Part shown: positions 23,378 through 31,331 of the stretch, one piece after another
Position numbering within the stretch: the stretch's first letter is position 1
Layout of the letters: the number at the start of each line of letters is the position of its first letter
Program-made: the position numbers and the translations under genes
The notes under the pieces: model-generated
Seen by the model: the letters and a program-made list of their open reading frames with translations, nothing else
The model's database searches: none
What the model was told of the DNA's origin: nothing
Source of the DNA: an uncultured Lachnospiraceae bacterium
GTDB taxonomy: Bacteria > Bacillota > Clostridia > Lachnospirales > Lachnospiraceae
Assembly (NCBI GenBank): GCA_910588965.1
Contig: CAJUSO010000035.1
Span: 1-36,923, forward strand
Length of the DNA stretch: 36,923 nt
Reading direction: 5' to 3'

Positions 23378-25228
23378 TTACTTTTTCCGGCTTTCAAAAT
23401 AGATAAAACTGTCAATGGCATCTAAAATATCTGCAAACTCGCTCCTGGGCGCCAGGTCAATATACGCCTGCAGCAGTTCTGTCTCCTGTCCCCGGTATCT
23501 CCCATAATAAATGTCAAAAAGGTTATGCCCCCTGAGGTAACGTTTGATTTCTTCCATATGGGACTTAACGTCCTCCGGCGTCTTTAAATCCTCCCCAATC
23601 ACTTCCAAAAGGTGCTGGCCGCTGCGGAGCCTATGGAGATAGGTTTCCCATTTTTCCAGGAAAATACGGTAAAAGGCCTCCTCTGATTCCACTACCCCAA
23701 GCTGCGCCATAATCTTTGGGTCCAAAAAATAATTTTCAAAGGAATAATACTTCAGGATAAGCACGTTCTTCTTGGACACCCTGGGCAGGCCGTCCACGTC
23801 TTCCAAGCTGCGCTCCTTGTAATACCGGCAAAGCTGCTGCCTGAGCTTTTTGGGGTTCTTCCCATCGCCGTCCCGAATCATCATAAACTGGTTCTTTAGG
23901 TAAATCTGGTTCATATACTTTAAATTGGCATAGGTACGGATGTTGGTGCAGCTGTTCGTCGTTAAAATGGCAATACGGGACAGGTTCCCCTCCCCGTCGG
24001 AGATTTCCGCATAATACTTTTTCAGCAGGAGGGGGAGCCTGGATTTGTCCTGCTTCCCTTCCACGATAAATACGAAATTCACATGCATCAAATCGCTGGC
24101 CGTATAGCCCAAATCATCCAGTATAACGCTGATATCCGTTTTCTCCCTTACCATAGGATACCCCTTTTCATCCAATGTGACCTGGCGGATTTGGCGGGTA
24201 GTGAAATTCGCCAGCAGGTTGGGGGAATGGGTGGAAAAAATAACCTGGTTTTTCTTGGAAAGGCGGTACAGGATTTCCCCTGATGTTTTCTGCTGGGTAG
24301 GGTGCAAGGAACTCTCCGGCTCTTCCTCTATGATAAGGCAGGGCACCGAATCCTCCAGCTTCGCATAAGCCTCCAGCAGGGAAAGCATGTAAATGCTGCG
24401 CATCCCTTTGCCCAGGCGGCTAAGCGGGCGGGTAACCTGCTGCAGGGGATGGTAGATTTCCGTCGTCACCTGCAGCATCCTTTCCATATCCCGGTTCATG
24501 GAGTAGCGGATTTCCTCCACGCCTCCGTTTTTCCTGAAATTCTCATTTACCTTTTTGGCAAAGGAATCCAGGCTCAGCTGGTACAGCTTGTAGTCCAATA
24601 GCTTCGCAGCTTCAAAGGCATTCAATTCCTTAGGGGTTTTCTTCCCAATCAGCCCTATGCAGGAAAAGCAGTGATGGCATTTTTTCGAGGCCTCAAAGAG
24701 GCAGCAGTCCGAACGCATCTGCTTGATCAGGCCATCTTCCTGCATCAGCAGGAGGTTTTCCTCTAACTGCCTTAAATTCCGCTCCGTATCCAAATTGTAG
24801 ATTTTCGGGAAAATCTCCGGGATGTAGCCGTTATGCTTCTCATAGCCGTCCCGGTAGCGGATTTTGCCCTTGCGGTTTGCCGTGAAGGTAAACTGTAAAA
24901 CCCCGTCCTGGTAAGAAGGCAGCTTTTTTGAAAAATCCTCCTGCCAAGCATCAAACCGATGGTAGCTGCTGACCAGGCCCATATCCTGCATCTGCCTTAA
25001 ATCCCCTATTGTGTATTCTATTGATACTGCGATTTCAATGTTGGAGCCATCCTCATTAAAATCCTCCGGGCGGATGGCATAAGCGCCGCCCACTGCCCGG
25101 ATGGCGTCTAAAACCGTCGTCTTCCCCGTATTATTCTGCCCCACCAGGATTAGGGCATTTTCAATATCAGGGATATGCATCTGGCGGATTGATTTGAAAT
25201 TCGTTATCGTAAGGCTCTTTATCTGCAT
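23378..25228 (-). CDS. OLD-like AAA ATPase with TOPRIM domain and Cys cluster (616 aa)
   Basis: The N-terminal half is an SMC/RecF-like ABC ATPase: Walker A GQNNTGKT (30-37), signature-like LSRLGKGMRS (269-278), Walker B CLIIEEEPESSLHP (297-310) and H-loop STHSPN. A TOPRIM nuclease-type domain follows, with E390 in FIVEGKQDKSRLP and DGDG at 453-456. This order defines the overcoming-lysogenization-defect (OLD) family of ATP-driven nucleases. A cysteine cluster (C175, C176, C184, C187, C190) interrupts the ATPase arm and could bind zinc. No UvrD-like helicase lies next to it, so it is not a standard Gabija pair; it may be a stand-alone repair or defence factor. AGGAGG stands 5 nt before the ATG. 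Confidence 0.85.
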   Translation of the reverse strand: MQIKSLTITNFKSIRQMHIPDIENALILVGQNNTGKTTVLDAIRAVGGAYAIRPEDFNEDGSNIEIAVSIEYTIGDLRQMQDMGLVSSYHRFDAWQEDFSKKLPSYQDGVLQFTFTANRKGKIRYRDGYEKHNGYIPEIFPKIYNLDTERNLRQLEENLLLMQEDGLIKQMRSDCCLFEASKKCHHCFSCIGLIGKKTPKELNAFEAAKLLDYKLYQLSLDSFAKKVNENFRKNGGVEEIRYSMNRDMERMLQVTTEIYHPLQQVTRPLSRLGKGMRSIYMLSLLEAYAKLEDSVPCLIIEEEPESSLHPTQQKTSGEILYRLSKKNQVIFSTHSPNLLANFTTRQIRQVTLDEKGYPMVREKTDISVILDDLGYTASDLMHVNFVFIVEGKQDKSRLPLLLKKYYAEISDGEGNLSRIAILTTNSCTNIRTYANLKYMNQIYLKNQFMMIRDGDGKNPKKLRQQLCRYYKERSLEDVDGLPRVSKKNVLILKYYSFENYFLDPKIMAQLGVVESEEAFYRIFLEKWETYLHRLRSGQHLLEVIGEDLKTPEDVKSHMEEIKRYLRGHNLFDIYYGRYRGQETELLQAYIDLAPRSEFADILDAIDSFIYFESRKK

Positions 25229-25287
25229 AGCCGCCTCCTATCCGCTCCACGTTAGGCAACGCCCTGCGGTCCCATTTTTTGCAAAAG

Positions 25288-25319
25288 AAGGCATATCACA
25301 CATCTATGTGGTATGCCTT
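25288..25319 (-). terminator. Terminator of deoD
   Basis: The minus-strand stem AAGGCATACCACA / TGTGATATGCCTT has one mismatched position and a short loop. It is followed by CTTTTGC, 15 nt after the deoD stop. Confidence 0.7.
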
Positions 25320-25334
25320 AAGGTACGGTAATGC

Positions 25335-26054
25335 TTATACGCTGGCTGCTGTTTCCAGTGCAATCTCAATCATTTTCCCAAAACCAAGCTGCCTCTCTTC
25401 TGCGGTCAGCTTCATGGGCTTGTAGATATGGTCGGAAACCGTCAGGATGCAGAGGGCGTGCTTGCCGGCCCTGGCTGCATTCAGGTACAGTGCGCCGCTC
25501 TCCATCTCCACGGCCAGGACGCCCATCTTCCGGAAGCAGTCCTTGCTGTTGGGGCGGTCCGTATAGAAGGTATCCTCAGACAGGATGTTCCCCACGCGGA
25601 CAGGGGTGCCCAGGCGGGCAGCGCTTTCTACAGCTGCCTGCAGGAGGCCGTAATCTGCCAGGGGGGCAATGTGGCCAGGGCAGTCAAATTGGTCTGGGTA
25701 AGAAGATACTACGGAAGAACCCATCCCAATTATCACGTCCATCAGGTTTACATCATCCTGGATGGCGCCTGCAGAACCTACGCGGATGATATTGTCCACC
25801 CCGTAGAAATTAAAAAGTTCATAGGAATAAATCCCAATCGAAGGCATCCCCATGCCCGATCCCATAACGGACAGTTCCTTTCCCTTGTATGTCCCTGTGT
25901 ACGCCAGCATGCCCCGTACCTGGTTGACGCACCTTGGGGCGTCCAGGTAAGTTTCTGCAATGAATTTTGCCCGCAAAGGATCCCCGGGCATCAGGACAGT
26001 CTTGGCAAAATCTCCTTCTTTCGCTTCTATATGAGGTGTTGGTATGTTTGGCAT
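25335..26054 (-). CDS. deoD: Purine-nucleoside phosphorylase DeoD
   Basis: This hexameric NP-I-family enzyme splits purine (deoxy)nucleosides with phosphate for salvage. The 239-aa length is typical. Signatures include MPTPHIEA-like start, VLMPGDPLRAKFIAE (phosphate site), GSGMGMPSIGIYSYEL, IIRVGSAGAIQ, and VEMESGALY with the sugar-binding Met-Glu, followed by the base-binding Asp in TVSDH. AAGGAGG is 7 nt upstream. It lies 71 nt after azlD on the same strand and may share its transcript. Confidence 0.96.
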   Translation of the reverse strand: MPNIPTPHIEAKEGDFAKTVLMPGDPLRAKFIAETYLDAPRCVNQVRGMLAYTGTYKGKELSVMGSGMGMPSIGIYSYELFNFYGVDNIIRVGSAGAIQDDVNLMDVIIGMGSSVVSSYPDQFDCPGHIAPLADYGLLQAAVESAARLGTPVRVGNILSEDTFYTDRPNSKDCFRKMGVLAVEMESGALYLNAARAGKHALCILTVSDHIYKPMKLTAEERQLGFGKMIEIALETAASV

Positions 26055-26125
26055 TTTATTTTCCTCCTTCCGGTTTCATGTTAAGCATCGTATGCCGCCG
26101 TATCCCCTATCCCATTGATACTCCC

Positions 26126-26443
26126 TTAAAAATATTGCAGCGCCAGTCCCGCCGCAAAAGATGCAAGGCTGGCACAGACTGCCACCATAAAAAGGCTCTT
26201 GCCGCGATAGGCTGCTGCCAAAGCCGCTGCTACGCCCACGGCTGAAGCCCCTACCGAGCCCGTAGAATAAAACACGGCCGGGAAGGTCATAGCCGCCAGC
26301 ACCGTGTAAGGGATGTAGGCCAAAAAAGAACGGACAAAGGGATTCCCGATTTTCTTGCGGAATATGGCAAAGGGGACAACGCGTATCAGATATGTCACCC
26401 CAGACATTACCAATAGGTACACCCAAAAATTCCCTGTTTTCAT
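26126..26443 (-). CDS. azlD: AzlD-family branched-chain amino acid export subunit
   Basis: The 105-aa protein has about four membrane segments and the AzlD pattern (VTYLIRVVPFAIFRKKIGNPFVRSFLAYIPYTVLAAMTFP). It works with AzlC as a two-part exporter of branched-chain amino acids or their analogues. The start at 26443 overlaps the azlC stop as ATGA, and GGAGGGG lies upstream, so the pair is coupled. Confidence 0.92.
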   Translation of the reverse strand: MKTGNFWVYLLVMSGVTYLIRVVPFAIFRKKIGNPFVRSFLAYIPYTVLAAMTFPAVFYSTGSVGASAVGVAAALAAAYRGKSLFMVAVCASLASFAAGLALQYF

Positions 26444-27150
26444 CCTTTCCCCTCCTCTTTTCCTTCTTCCATAGGGAAGAAAAACGCCCCCGCTGCCGAG
26501 GCTGCCACAGCACAGATAATCACCGAAAACCCTTCCGAAACGTTTCGGAGGACTGGGAGATAATGCATGCAGCAACTCAATAGGACGGCCAACGCCGCCA
26601 TTTTTAAGATACGGCCATCCGCCTTCATCGCTGGGATGATAATAGCAATAAACATCCCATAAATGGCAATGCCAAGGGCGTCGCGGATATTCCCCGGCAG
26701 GATATTCCCGCAGACTGCCCCCGTCAGCGTCCCAGCCGCCCATCCCAAATAAGGCAGCAGGGCAAGGCCGCTGAAATAGGCGCTGCCCACCTCCCCGTCC
26801 CGGCTCATTGCCACAGCAAAGATTTCATCCGTGATGGCAAATCCCAGCACTGATTTCTGGGGGAGCAAAAACCGCCTGTCCACCTTCTGGGAAAGGGAAA
26901 TCCCCATCAGTGCATAACGGAGGTTTATAACCAGCTGGGAAATGGCCATCTCAGCATAAGGCCCTGCCGAGGCCATTACGGTAATCCCGGCAAACTGCCC
27001 GGCAGAAGTCAGGTTCATCATAGAGACCAGCAACGCCTCCCACCAGCAAAGGCCAGACGAAACCGCCGCAAGCCCAAAGGTAAAGGATACGGAAAAATAC
27101 CCAATCCCAATGGCGCTGCCATCCTTAATTCCTTGTATCAATTGCTTCAT
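26440..27150 (-). CDS. azlC: AzlC-family branched-chain amino acid exporter
   Basis: This 236-aa protein has several membrane segments and the AzlC N-terminal pattern GIKDGSAIGIGYFSVSFTFGLAA with NLTSAGQFAG and LGFAITDEIFAVA. With AzlD it should export branched-chain amino acids. The frame is open further upstream, but the ATG at 27150 is preferred: it starts the family alignment and GAGGATAAGG precedes it. A TATAAT at 27257-27262 on the minus strand may be its -10 box. It is divergent from the GNAT gene at 27424. Confidence 0.92.
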   Translation of the reverse strand: MKQLIQGIKDGSAIGIGYFSVSFTFGLAAVSSGLCWWEALLVSMMNLTSAGQFAGITVMASAGPYAEMAISQLVINLRYALMGISLSQKVDRRFLLPQKSVLGFAITDEIFAVAMSRDGEVGSAYFSGLALLPYLGWAAGTLTGAVCGNILPGNIRDALGIAIYGMFIAIIIPAMKADGRILKMAALAVLLSCCMHYLPVLRNVSEGFSVIICAVAASAAGAFFFPMEEGKEEGKG

Positions 27151-27325
27151 GTCCTTATCCTCTATTCCAGCCAATCTGCAGTGAAGCGCCAATACCGCGC
27201 CAGCCCACCGGCGGGCTTCCCCACCCTTCCCACTGCGCCCCGTTGCATCTGTGGCAATTATAGCATATCCCAGGGCATTTGTATACAGGTTACTACGAAA
27301 GCCCACGGCAAACGCGAACTTCCTG

Positions 27326-27354
27326 TTTACTTTTGGCCTGGCACCGCTTATAAT
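27326..27354 (+). promoter_or_regulatory. Promoter of the GNAT gene at 27424
   Basis: TTTACT (27326-27331) and TATAAT (27349-27354) are 17 nt apart, giving a leader of about 63 nt. Confidence 0.65.
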
Positions 27355-27423
27355 ACTTATAGCTAAGTGAAACGGATGGATATAAAATCCGGAAAAGATA
27401 GGACTTGGAGGGTTGTTTGCACT

Positions 27424-27915
27424 ATGGTAATAATACGGAATGAAACAGAAGCAGATTATAAAACAGTTGAAGAAATCACAAGAAAAGCATTTTATAACCT
27501 TTATATGGAAGGCTGCATGGAACATTACCTCATCCATATCATGCGCCGGCATGAAGATTTCATCCCCGCACTGGATTTTGTAATCGAGCTTGACGGCCAG
27601 GTTATCGGGAATATTATGTACACAAAATCGAAACTGACTGACGAAAGCGGGACAGAAAAAGAAACCCTCACGTTCGGCCCTATCTGTGTCCTTCCCGGAT
27701 TCCAGCGGAGAGGTTATGGGAAGAAGCTTATGGCGCATTCTTTCGGGCAGGCTAAAAAAATGGGATATGATACCATCGTCATATTCGGAAGCCCTGTGAT
27801 GGCGGTAAACATGGAAGACGCCATCTCATTTGATGATGCTCTCGTGAAAATGGAAAAGAAGCATCAGGCAAGCCAAGAGGAGTTTTATATTATGAGCCAT
27901 TCTTTTATTGAATGA
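27424..27915 (+). CDS. GNAT N-acetyltransferase, apparently with an internal deletion (163 aa)
   Basis: The GNAT fold is clear in the first 120 residues: MVIIRNETEADYKTVEEITRKAF, IGNIMY, FGPICVLPGFQRRGYGKKLM (the acetyl-CoA loop Q-R-R-G-Y-G-K) and MGYDTIVIFGSP. After IFGSP the usual segment carrying the last strands (in relatives of the kind N-Y-x-x-x-GF through to a second SP) seems to be missing; the text goes straight to VMAVNMEDAISFDDALVKMEKK and the tail SQEEFYIMSHSFIE. I infer an in-frame loss of about 50 residues between two SP sites, from memory of the family. It may be inactive. GGAGGG lies 12 nt before the ATG, longer than ideal. Confidence 0.75.
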   Translation: MVIIRNETEADYKTVEEITRKAFYNLYMEGCMEHYLIHIMRRHEDFIPALDFVIELDGQVIGNIMYTKSKLTDESGTEKETLTFGPICVLPGFQRRGYGKKLMAHSFGQAKKMGYDTIVIFGSPVMAVNMEDAISFDDALVKMEKKHQASQEEFYIMSHSFIE

Positions 27916-27972
27916 ACGGCTTAAACATTTGGATTGTACGGCTGTAACGTTTCCCAAATGAGGAACGGTACA

Positions 27973-28058
27973 GGCGGATACCCAGGAAGCCGTATCCTAG
28001 GCCGGTTGCTTCCGGCTCCTAGGCCATGGTTTTTCCGGTTCCCCAAAAGGTATCCGCC
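27973..28058. other. Nested inverted repeats downstream of the GNAT gene
   Basis: The outer arms GGCGGATACC (27973-27982) and GGTATCCGCC (28049-28058) are a perfect 10-bp pair. Inside, CCTAGGCCGG (27996-28005) pairs with CCGGCTCCTAGG (28012-28023) apart from a 2-nt bulge. On the plus strand TTTTAT follows the outer stem. It may be a large terminator of the GNAT gene or a small element remnant. The rest of 27916-28197 has no supported gene. Confidence 0.55.
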
Positions 28059-28197
28059 TTTTATCCCCAGTTTTTGTGCCTGTATAGCCAAGGAAAACGC
28101 ACATCAGCGGGGCAAACAGGCAGGGCCTCACTCCACCGCATCCGGTATGTACTCATTCCGTTTTGTATCCACCACCCCTTTCAGCTTCTTTTTTTGG

Positions 28198-28953
28198 TTA
28201 TTCCGAAACCAGGAAATCTTTTACAATATCTGCGAATCTCTCCGCATTTGTCAGCATGGCGGGATGATTGCCTGTTGGGAACATATATGTTTTGCCGTTT
28301 GGTACAAGCTGTTCCATCTGCTTATATTCCTCTTCCAGGTTTCTGCGGCACATGGTATCTTCCATGCTCCCAACAAAGAGTATTGGCACTTCAAGCATTC
28401 CTAGAGGCTTATGGAATAATGGGAGCTTTGAATCAGCACATTCTACCAACGCCCTTGTATTAAGGTCAACAACGGTTTCCCAATCTTCTCCTTGGCACCA
28501 TTCATAGAACTTCCTGGAAAAATCGTTATTTTTTGACGCTGCCCTCTCTTTTCGGAGGTTTTCTGAGAAATCATCAGGAAGCGTCCTCCCATCAAAGCTA
28601 TCTGCAACCACCCTATGGACAAGGTCTGGGCGCTCTAACGCGGCGTTCACTGCAACCCACGCCCCGCCGCTTGTGCCAATCAAACTCACTTTCCCGCAAT
28701 CTAAATATTCCAAAAACGCTATCACCTGCTGAGCCTGCGAATACCATAAATCCGGCGGAAATTCCCCTATCCTGTCAGACTGCCCATTCCCAAGGAAATC
28801 CACAAGAATTACCCGAAAGCTATCTGTATAGAAAGGTATTATATATCCAAACATCTTTGACGAGGCTGTATCCCCATGCAAAAATACGACAGGCAGACCT
28901 GTCCCTATTTCCTCATAATAAACAGCCTTATCCCCATACTTAAAAAACGCCAT
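28198..28953 (-). CDS. Alpha/beta-fold hydrolase (251 aa)
   Basis: The alpha/beta hydrolase core is complete: oxyanion region VVFLHGDTASSKMF, VDFLGNGQSDR, nucleophile Ser95 in IGTSGGAW, acid Asp199 in FVGSMEDTM and base His230 in TGNHPAM. The substrate is unknown; relatives include esterases, C-C hydrolases and peptidases of the proline-iminopeptidase type. I chose the ATG at 28953, which has AGGAGG about 10 nt upstream and starts the family alignment (MAFFKYGDKAVYYEEIGTG); the upstream open frame has no site. It is a single gene, in lower-GC surroundings. Confidence 0.88.
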   Translation of the reverse strand: MAFFKYGDKAVYYEEIGTGLPVVFLHGDTASSKMFGYIIPFYTDSFRVILVDFLGNGQSDRIGEFPPDLWYSQAQQVIAFLEYLDCGKVSLIGTSGGAWVAVNAALERPDLVHRVVADSFDGRTLPDDFSENLRKERAASKNNDFSRKFYEWCQGEDWETVVDLNTRALVECADSKLPLFHKPLGMLEVPILFVGSMEDTMCRRNLEEEYKQMEQLVPNGKTYMFPTGNHPAMLTNAERFADIVKDFLVSE

Positions 28954-29067
28954 TTCCCATTCCTCCTGCTTTTTTAAGCTAATTATAACCGTATAAAAAC
29001 AAAGATAAAACCTTATCGTCTTTCTGTAAATAAAAATGCGCCATGGATTATTCATGGCACACTTTCA

Positions 29068-29337
29068 TTACAGGTTATTTTGCTTTATGATCCGCTGGAT
29101 ACTTTTTTCGGATAAATAATACTTTTCTGCCAACTGCTTCATGCTCCTTCCCTTTTGGTAATCTGAACATATCTGGCAATTCCGAGAAGCCAAAAACTGC
29201 TTTGTATCGGTATTATCTCCCCAATGCTTTCTGTTTTCACTCCGTTTGGGGATATATATGGTTTTACCATCCACATATTTTTGTATTTGTTCCAATAATT
29301 CTTTTGGCAATAAATCAACCGGATTTTGAGAGCCCAC
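29068..29337 (-). CDS. CD3324-family HTH-like protein (89 aa), GTG start
   Basis: The pattern DLLPKELLEQIQKYVDGKTIYIPKR ... GDNTDTKQFLASRNCQICSDYQKGRSMKQLAEKYYLSEKSIQRIIKQNN matches the small CD3324-like family, related to Mor-type activators, with a C-terminal helix-turn-helix. It is probably a DNA-binding regulator. The start is taken as GTG at 29337, since AGGAGG lies 6 nt upstream; the ATG at 29385 has no site and would begin inside the leader hairpin. Promoter at 29487-29515 and a structured 143-nt leader precede it. Targets unknown. Confidence 0.8.
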   Translation of the reverse strand: MGSQNPVDLLPKELLEQIQKYVDGKTIYIPKRSENRKHWGDNTDTKQFLASRNCQICSDYQKGRSMKQLAEKYYLSEKSIQRIIKQNNL

Positions 29338-29367
29338 TTTACACCTCCTAAAAAATATCTTAGGATT

Positions 29368-29431
29368 AGCAAAGGCTATTGTCATTTGCAGTTATCATAT
29401 GTTTTTACGGTTGTATGCAATAGCCTTTGCT
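29368..29431 (-). promoter_or_regulatory. Leader hairpin of the CD3324-like gene
   Basis: A perfect 14-bp inverted repeat (AGCAAAGGCTATTG / CAATAGCCTTTGCT) surrounds 36 nt, inside the predicted leader. Nearer the gene, CCTAA and TTAGG can pair next to the AGGAGG site (29342-29364), so the leader could hide or expose the ribosome binding site. Confidence 0.5.
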
Positions 29432-29486
29432 ATGCATAAATCTTTGTTCCCATTCCTCAGACACTTCCTTTCACTTTAATGCCAGT

Positions 29487-29515
29487 ATTATAGCATATGC
29501 GCCCTGCATTGTCTA
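29487..29515 (-). promoter_or_regulatory. Promoter of the CD3324-like gene
   Basis: On the minus strand, TAGACA (29510-29515) and TATAAT (29487-29492) are 17 nt apart. Transcription would start near 29480, giving a 143-nt leader. Confidence 0.7.
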
Positions 29516-29594
29516 TAAAATAAGTTGCTGCCAATCCAACAAACTTATTCCTGCGCAAAAAGGCTATCTTCCTGCTTACTCCCAGAGGGATTTC

Positions 29595-30137
29595 TTATTG
29601 TTTGTTGATTATTGAGAAATCATTAAAATTCTCTTCCACTAATTCATAATCAACGGAAGATTGCAACTCACCAAATTGGTTTTTCCATGAATTATTTTTT
29701 ACCCTGATTTTCCGGAAGCCTAATGTTTCATAAACGTGTTGTGCGCGGGTATTATTTAAGTTTGTATCGAGTATAATTTTTTTATATCCATACTTTGAAA
29801 ACAAACAACGGATAAGCATACTTAAATAAATTTTCCCATAACCTTTGCCCTGTTTCGAAAAATCACAGATTTTAATCCCTATTTCAGCCGTATCATTTCC
29901 GACATTAAAATAGCTCATTTCCCCGATTGGTATCCTGTCATACTCAATAATCAACCTCCTGCAAATACCCTCAACATCTTCCGATATTTTCCTAGCAATA
30001 CATAGCGGTGTTTCACCCGTTCCGTCCGGGAAACCTGCATGAGCCATAATTTTACCATCATTCCACCAGGCAGATAACAAATCTGCATCTTCGGCAGCCG
30101 CATTTCTTACCGTTAGATTATTAAATTGTCCAAACAT
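29595..30137 (-). CDS. GNAT N-acetyltransferase, RimJ/RimL-like (180 aa)
   Basis: The protein runs LTVRNAAAEDADLLSAWWNDGKIMAHAGFP, then RLIIEYDRIPIGEMSYFNV, EIGIKICDFSKQGKGYGKIYLSMLI (acetyl-CoA loop Q-G-K-G-Y-G-K) and LDTNLNNTRAQHVYETLGFRKI, the complete order of a GNAT enzyme of the RimJ or aminoglycoside 6'-acetyltransferase type. Substrate unknown. GGAGGG is 5 nt before the ATG. A 29-nt stretch of its 3' end recurs exactly at 34285-34313. Confidence 0.9.
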   Translation of the reverse strand: MFGQFNNLTVRNAAAEDADLLSAWWNDGKIMAHAGFPDGTGETPLCIARKISEDVEGICRRLIIEYDRIPIGEMSYFNVGNDTAEIGIKICDFSKQGKGYGKIYLSMLIRCLFSKYGYKKIILDTNLNNTRAQHVYETLGFRKIRVKNNSWKNQFGELQSSVDYELVEENFNDFSIINKQ

Positions 30138-30196
30138 TTTCCCTCCGCCCTATTAACCACGCATACAAATTGAATCGTTTCTTATCCTATAAAAAA

Positions 30197-30220
30197 CAGA
30201 CAGGCCTACCAGCCTGCCTG
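30197..30220 (-). terminator. Terminator of the DUF6440 gene
   Basis: The minus-strand stem CAGGCAGGC / GCCTGTCTG has one G-T pair and a 6-nt loop, and is followed by TTTTTT. It lies 11 nt after the stop at 30231. Confidence 0.85.
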
Positions 30221-30230
30221 CTTCTAACGA

Positions 30231-30419
30231 TTATTTTTCTGGATTGATAGGCGTTACGATTGGCTTTCCGTCTTTATCTACCAAAACAGTCATTCCACAA
30301 CCGCTTGTCTTATTCGAAGACATAAGTACATAATTTACGCCCGTCTCCGTATCTACTATAATTTTTCTGACATTTGTTACCCCTTGTGAATAAGTTTCTA
30401 CAAAACGATCTTTTGCCAT
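30231..30419 (-). CDS. DUF6440-family small protein (62 aa)
   Basis: The sequence MAKDRFVETYSQGVTNVRKIIVDTETGVNYVLMSSNKTSGCGMTVLVDKDGKPIV fits the DUF6440 family, small beta-rich proteins of unknown function common in Firmicutes. AAAGGAG lies 9-10 nt before the ATG at 30419. The same frame stays open 69 codons further upstream, into the 3' part of the preceding gene; that upstream part probably belongs to the preceding gene and not to this one. Confidence 0.8.
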   Translation of the reverse strand: MAKDRFVETYSQGVTNVRKIIVDTETGVNYVLMSSNKTSGCGMTVLVDKDGKPIVTPINPEK

Positions 30420-31185
30420 TTTTAATTGCTCCTTTCTAATTTCTACCATATAGTATAATATATCCAATTTTAATTGTAAAGTATTTCTAGCCAGGATGGA
30501 CAGTGCCTTTTCTATTTCCTCTCCTGCACCATCTTTAAACGCCAGTATCCATATTCGGCGTTCCATCTGATGCAGCATCCTTTTCAGCTGTAGGCATATG
30601 ACTGGCATCCTGGCCTGAATATCCATTCGGCATTTGGGTTGGCTTAGAGATTTCCATACTCATGGTAGCCTCCATTCCTCCGATACTCATTGTCATTACA
30701 AGCACTCTTGAACCGTCTGGCTTAACAATGATTTCGGTTTTTGTTCCAGGTTCCTGGCTGCCTGCCGGATTTAATTCCCCGTCCGGAACCACCTTTTCCT
30801 TCCGAAAACTTAACGGCCCTGTGCCTGCGTCAAACAGATTTGCATTATGGCGCTGACTAAGCCATGCCTGGTAACCTGAGGTTCCTCCCTCTACATGCGG
30901 GGCATCCCCATTTTTATCTTTTTCTGTTCCGATTGCCAAATTTACTTCTCGCGGCACAGTCAAATCTTTCCTTGAATATACACCCATACCATAAATATCA
31001 GGAGCATTTCCTCCCACATAATTATCCCGTCCGGAAATCACATTTTTCTTCCTGCTGCTTTCTGAATCATTTCTGCTAACCATACCTGCTATACGGTCCG
31101 TAAAATCAGCTCCCAGGTTATTTCTCTGTGTCTTTCCTATTTCCCTCCATGTGGGGTAGCCTACCCCTATTCTGGTAATACCCAT
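30420..31185 (-). pseudogene. Lachnospiraceae hypothetical gene, probably frameshifted near its 3' end
   Basis: The first part (31185 to the stop at 30535, 216 aa) encodes MGITRIGVGYPTWREIGKTQ..., a Ser/Asn/Gly-rich N-terminus, a central GGTSGYQAWLSQRHNANLFD segment and an EIIVKPDGSRVLVMTMSIGGMEATMSMEI strand pair. I do not recognise it firmly; it recalls DUF6033-type proteins. At 30535-30540 the frame ends GTT-TAA, but one base along the next frame reads on as KDGAGEEIEKALSILARN and 30 more helical residues up to the DUF6440 start. Dropping one T from GTTTAAA joins the two. This may be a mutation, a sequence error or a +1 shift site. Start at 31185 is chosen for GGAGGG about 9 nt upstream. 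Confidence 0.65.
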
Positions 31186-31331
31186 ATGTTCCATCCCTCC
31201 ATTGCTATCCATTTTTTTATTCCAGAACTGCCTTATGCCTGCTTATGGGAAACCCAGGCGTTTTATTTATACCAAAGGCCCTAAAACTGCTTATAACCTA
31301 AAAATCCTTTCAAATTTCTGGCATCATAGCA

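Noticed and set aside
26444..26743. Upstream extension of azlD
   Set aside because: It overlaps azlC in another frame; the ATG at 26443 with GGAGGGG and the ATGA overlap is the real start.
27151..27738. Upstream extension of azlC (196 extra residues)
   Set aside because: The open frame crosses the divergent GNAT promoter and gene and has no family similarity; the ATG at 27150 fits the AzlC family.
27934..28463. Two overlapping plus-strand ORFs after the GNAT gene
   Set aside because: They run over the inverted repeats and into the antisense of the alpha/beta hydrolase; no supported start.
29368..29431. Miniature transposon with terminal inverted repeats
   Set aside because: The arms are only 14 bp with 36 nt between, no target-site duplication is seen, and the position between promoter and start fits a leader structure better.
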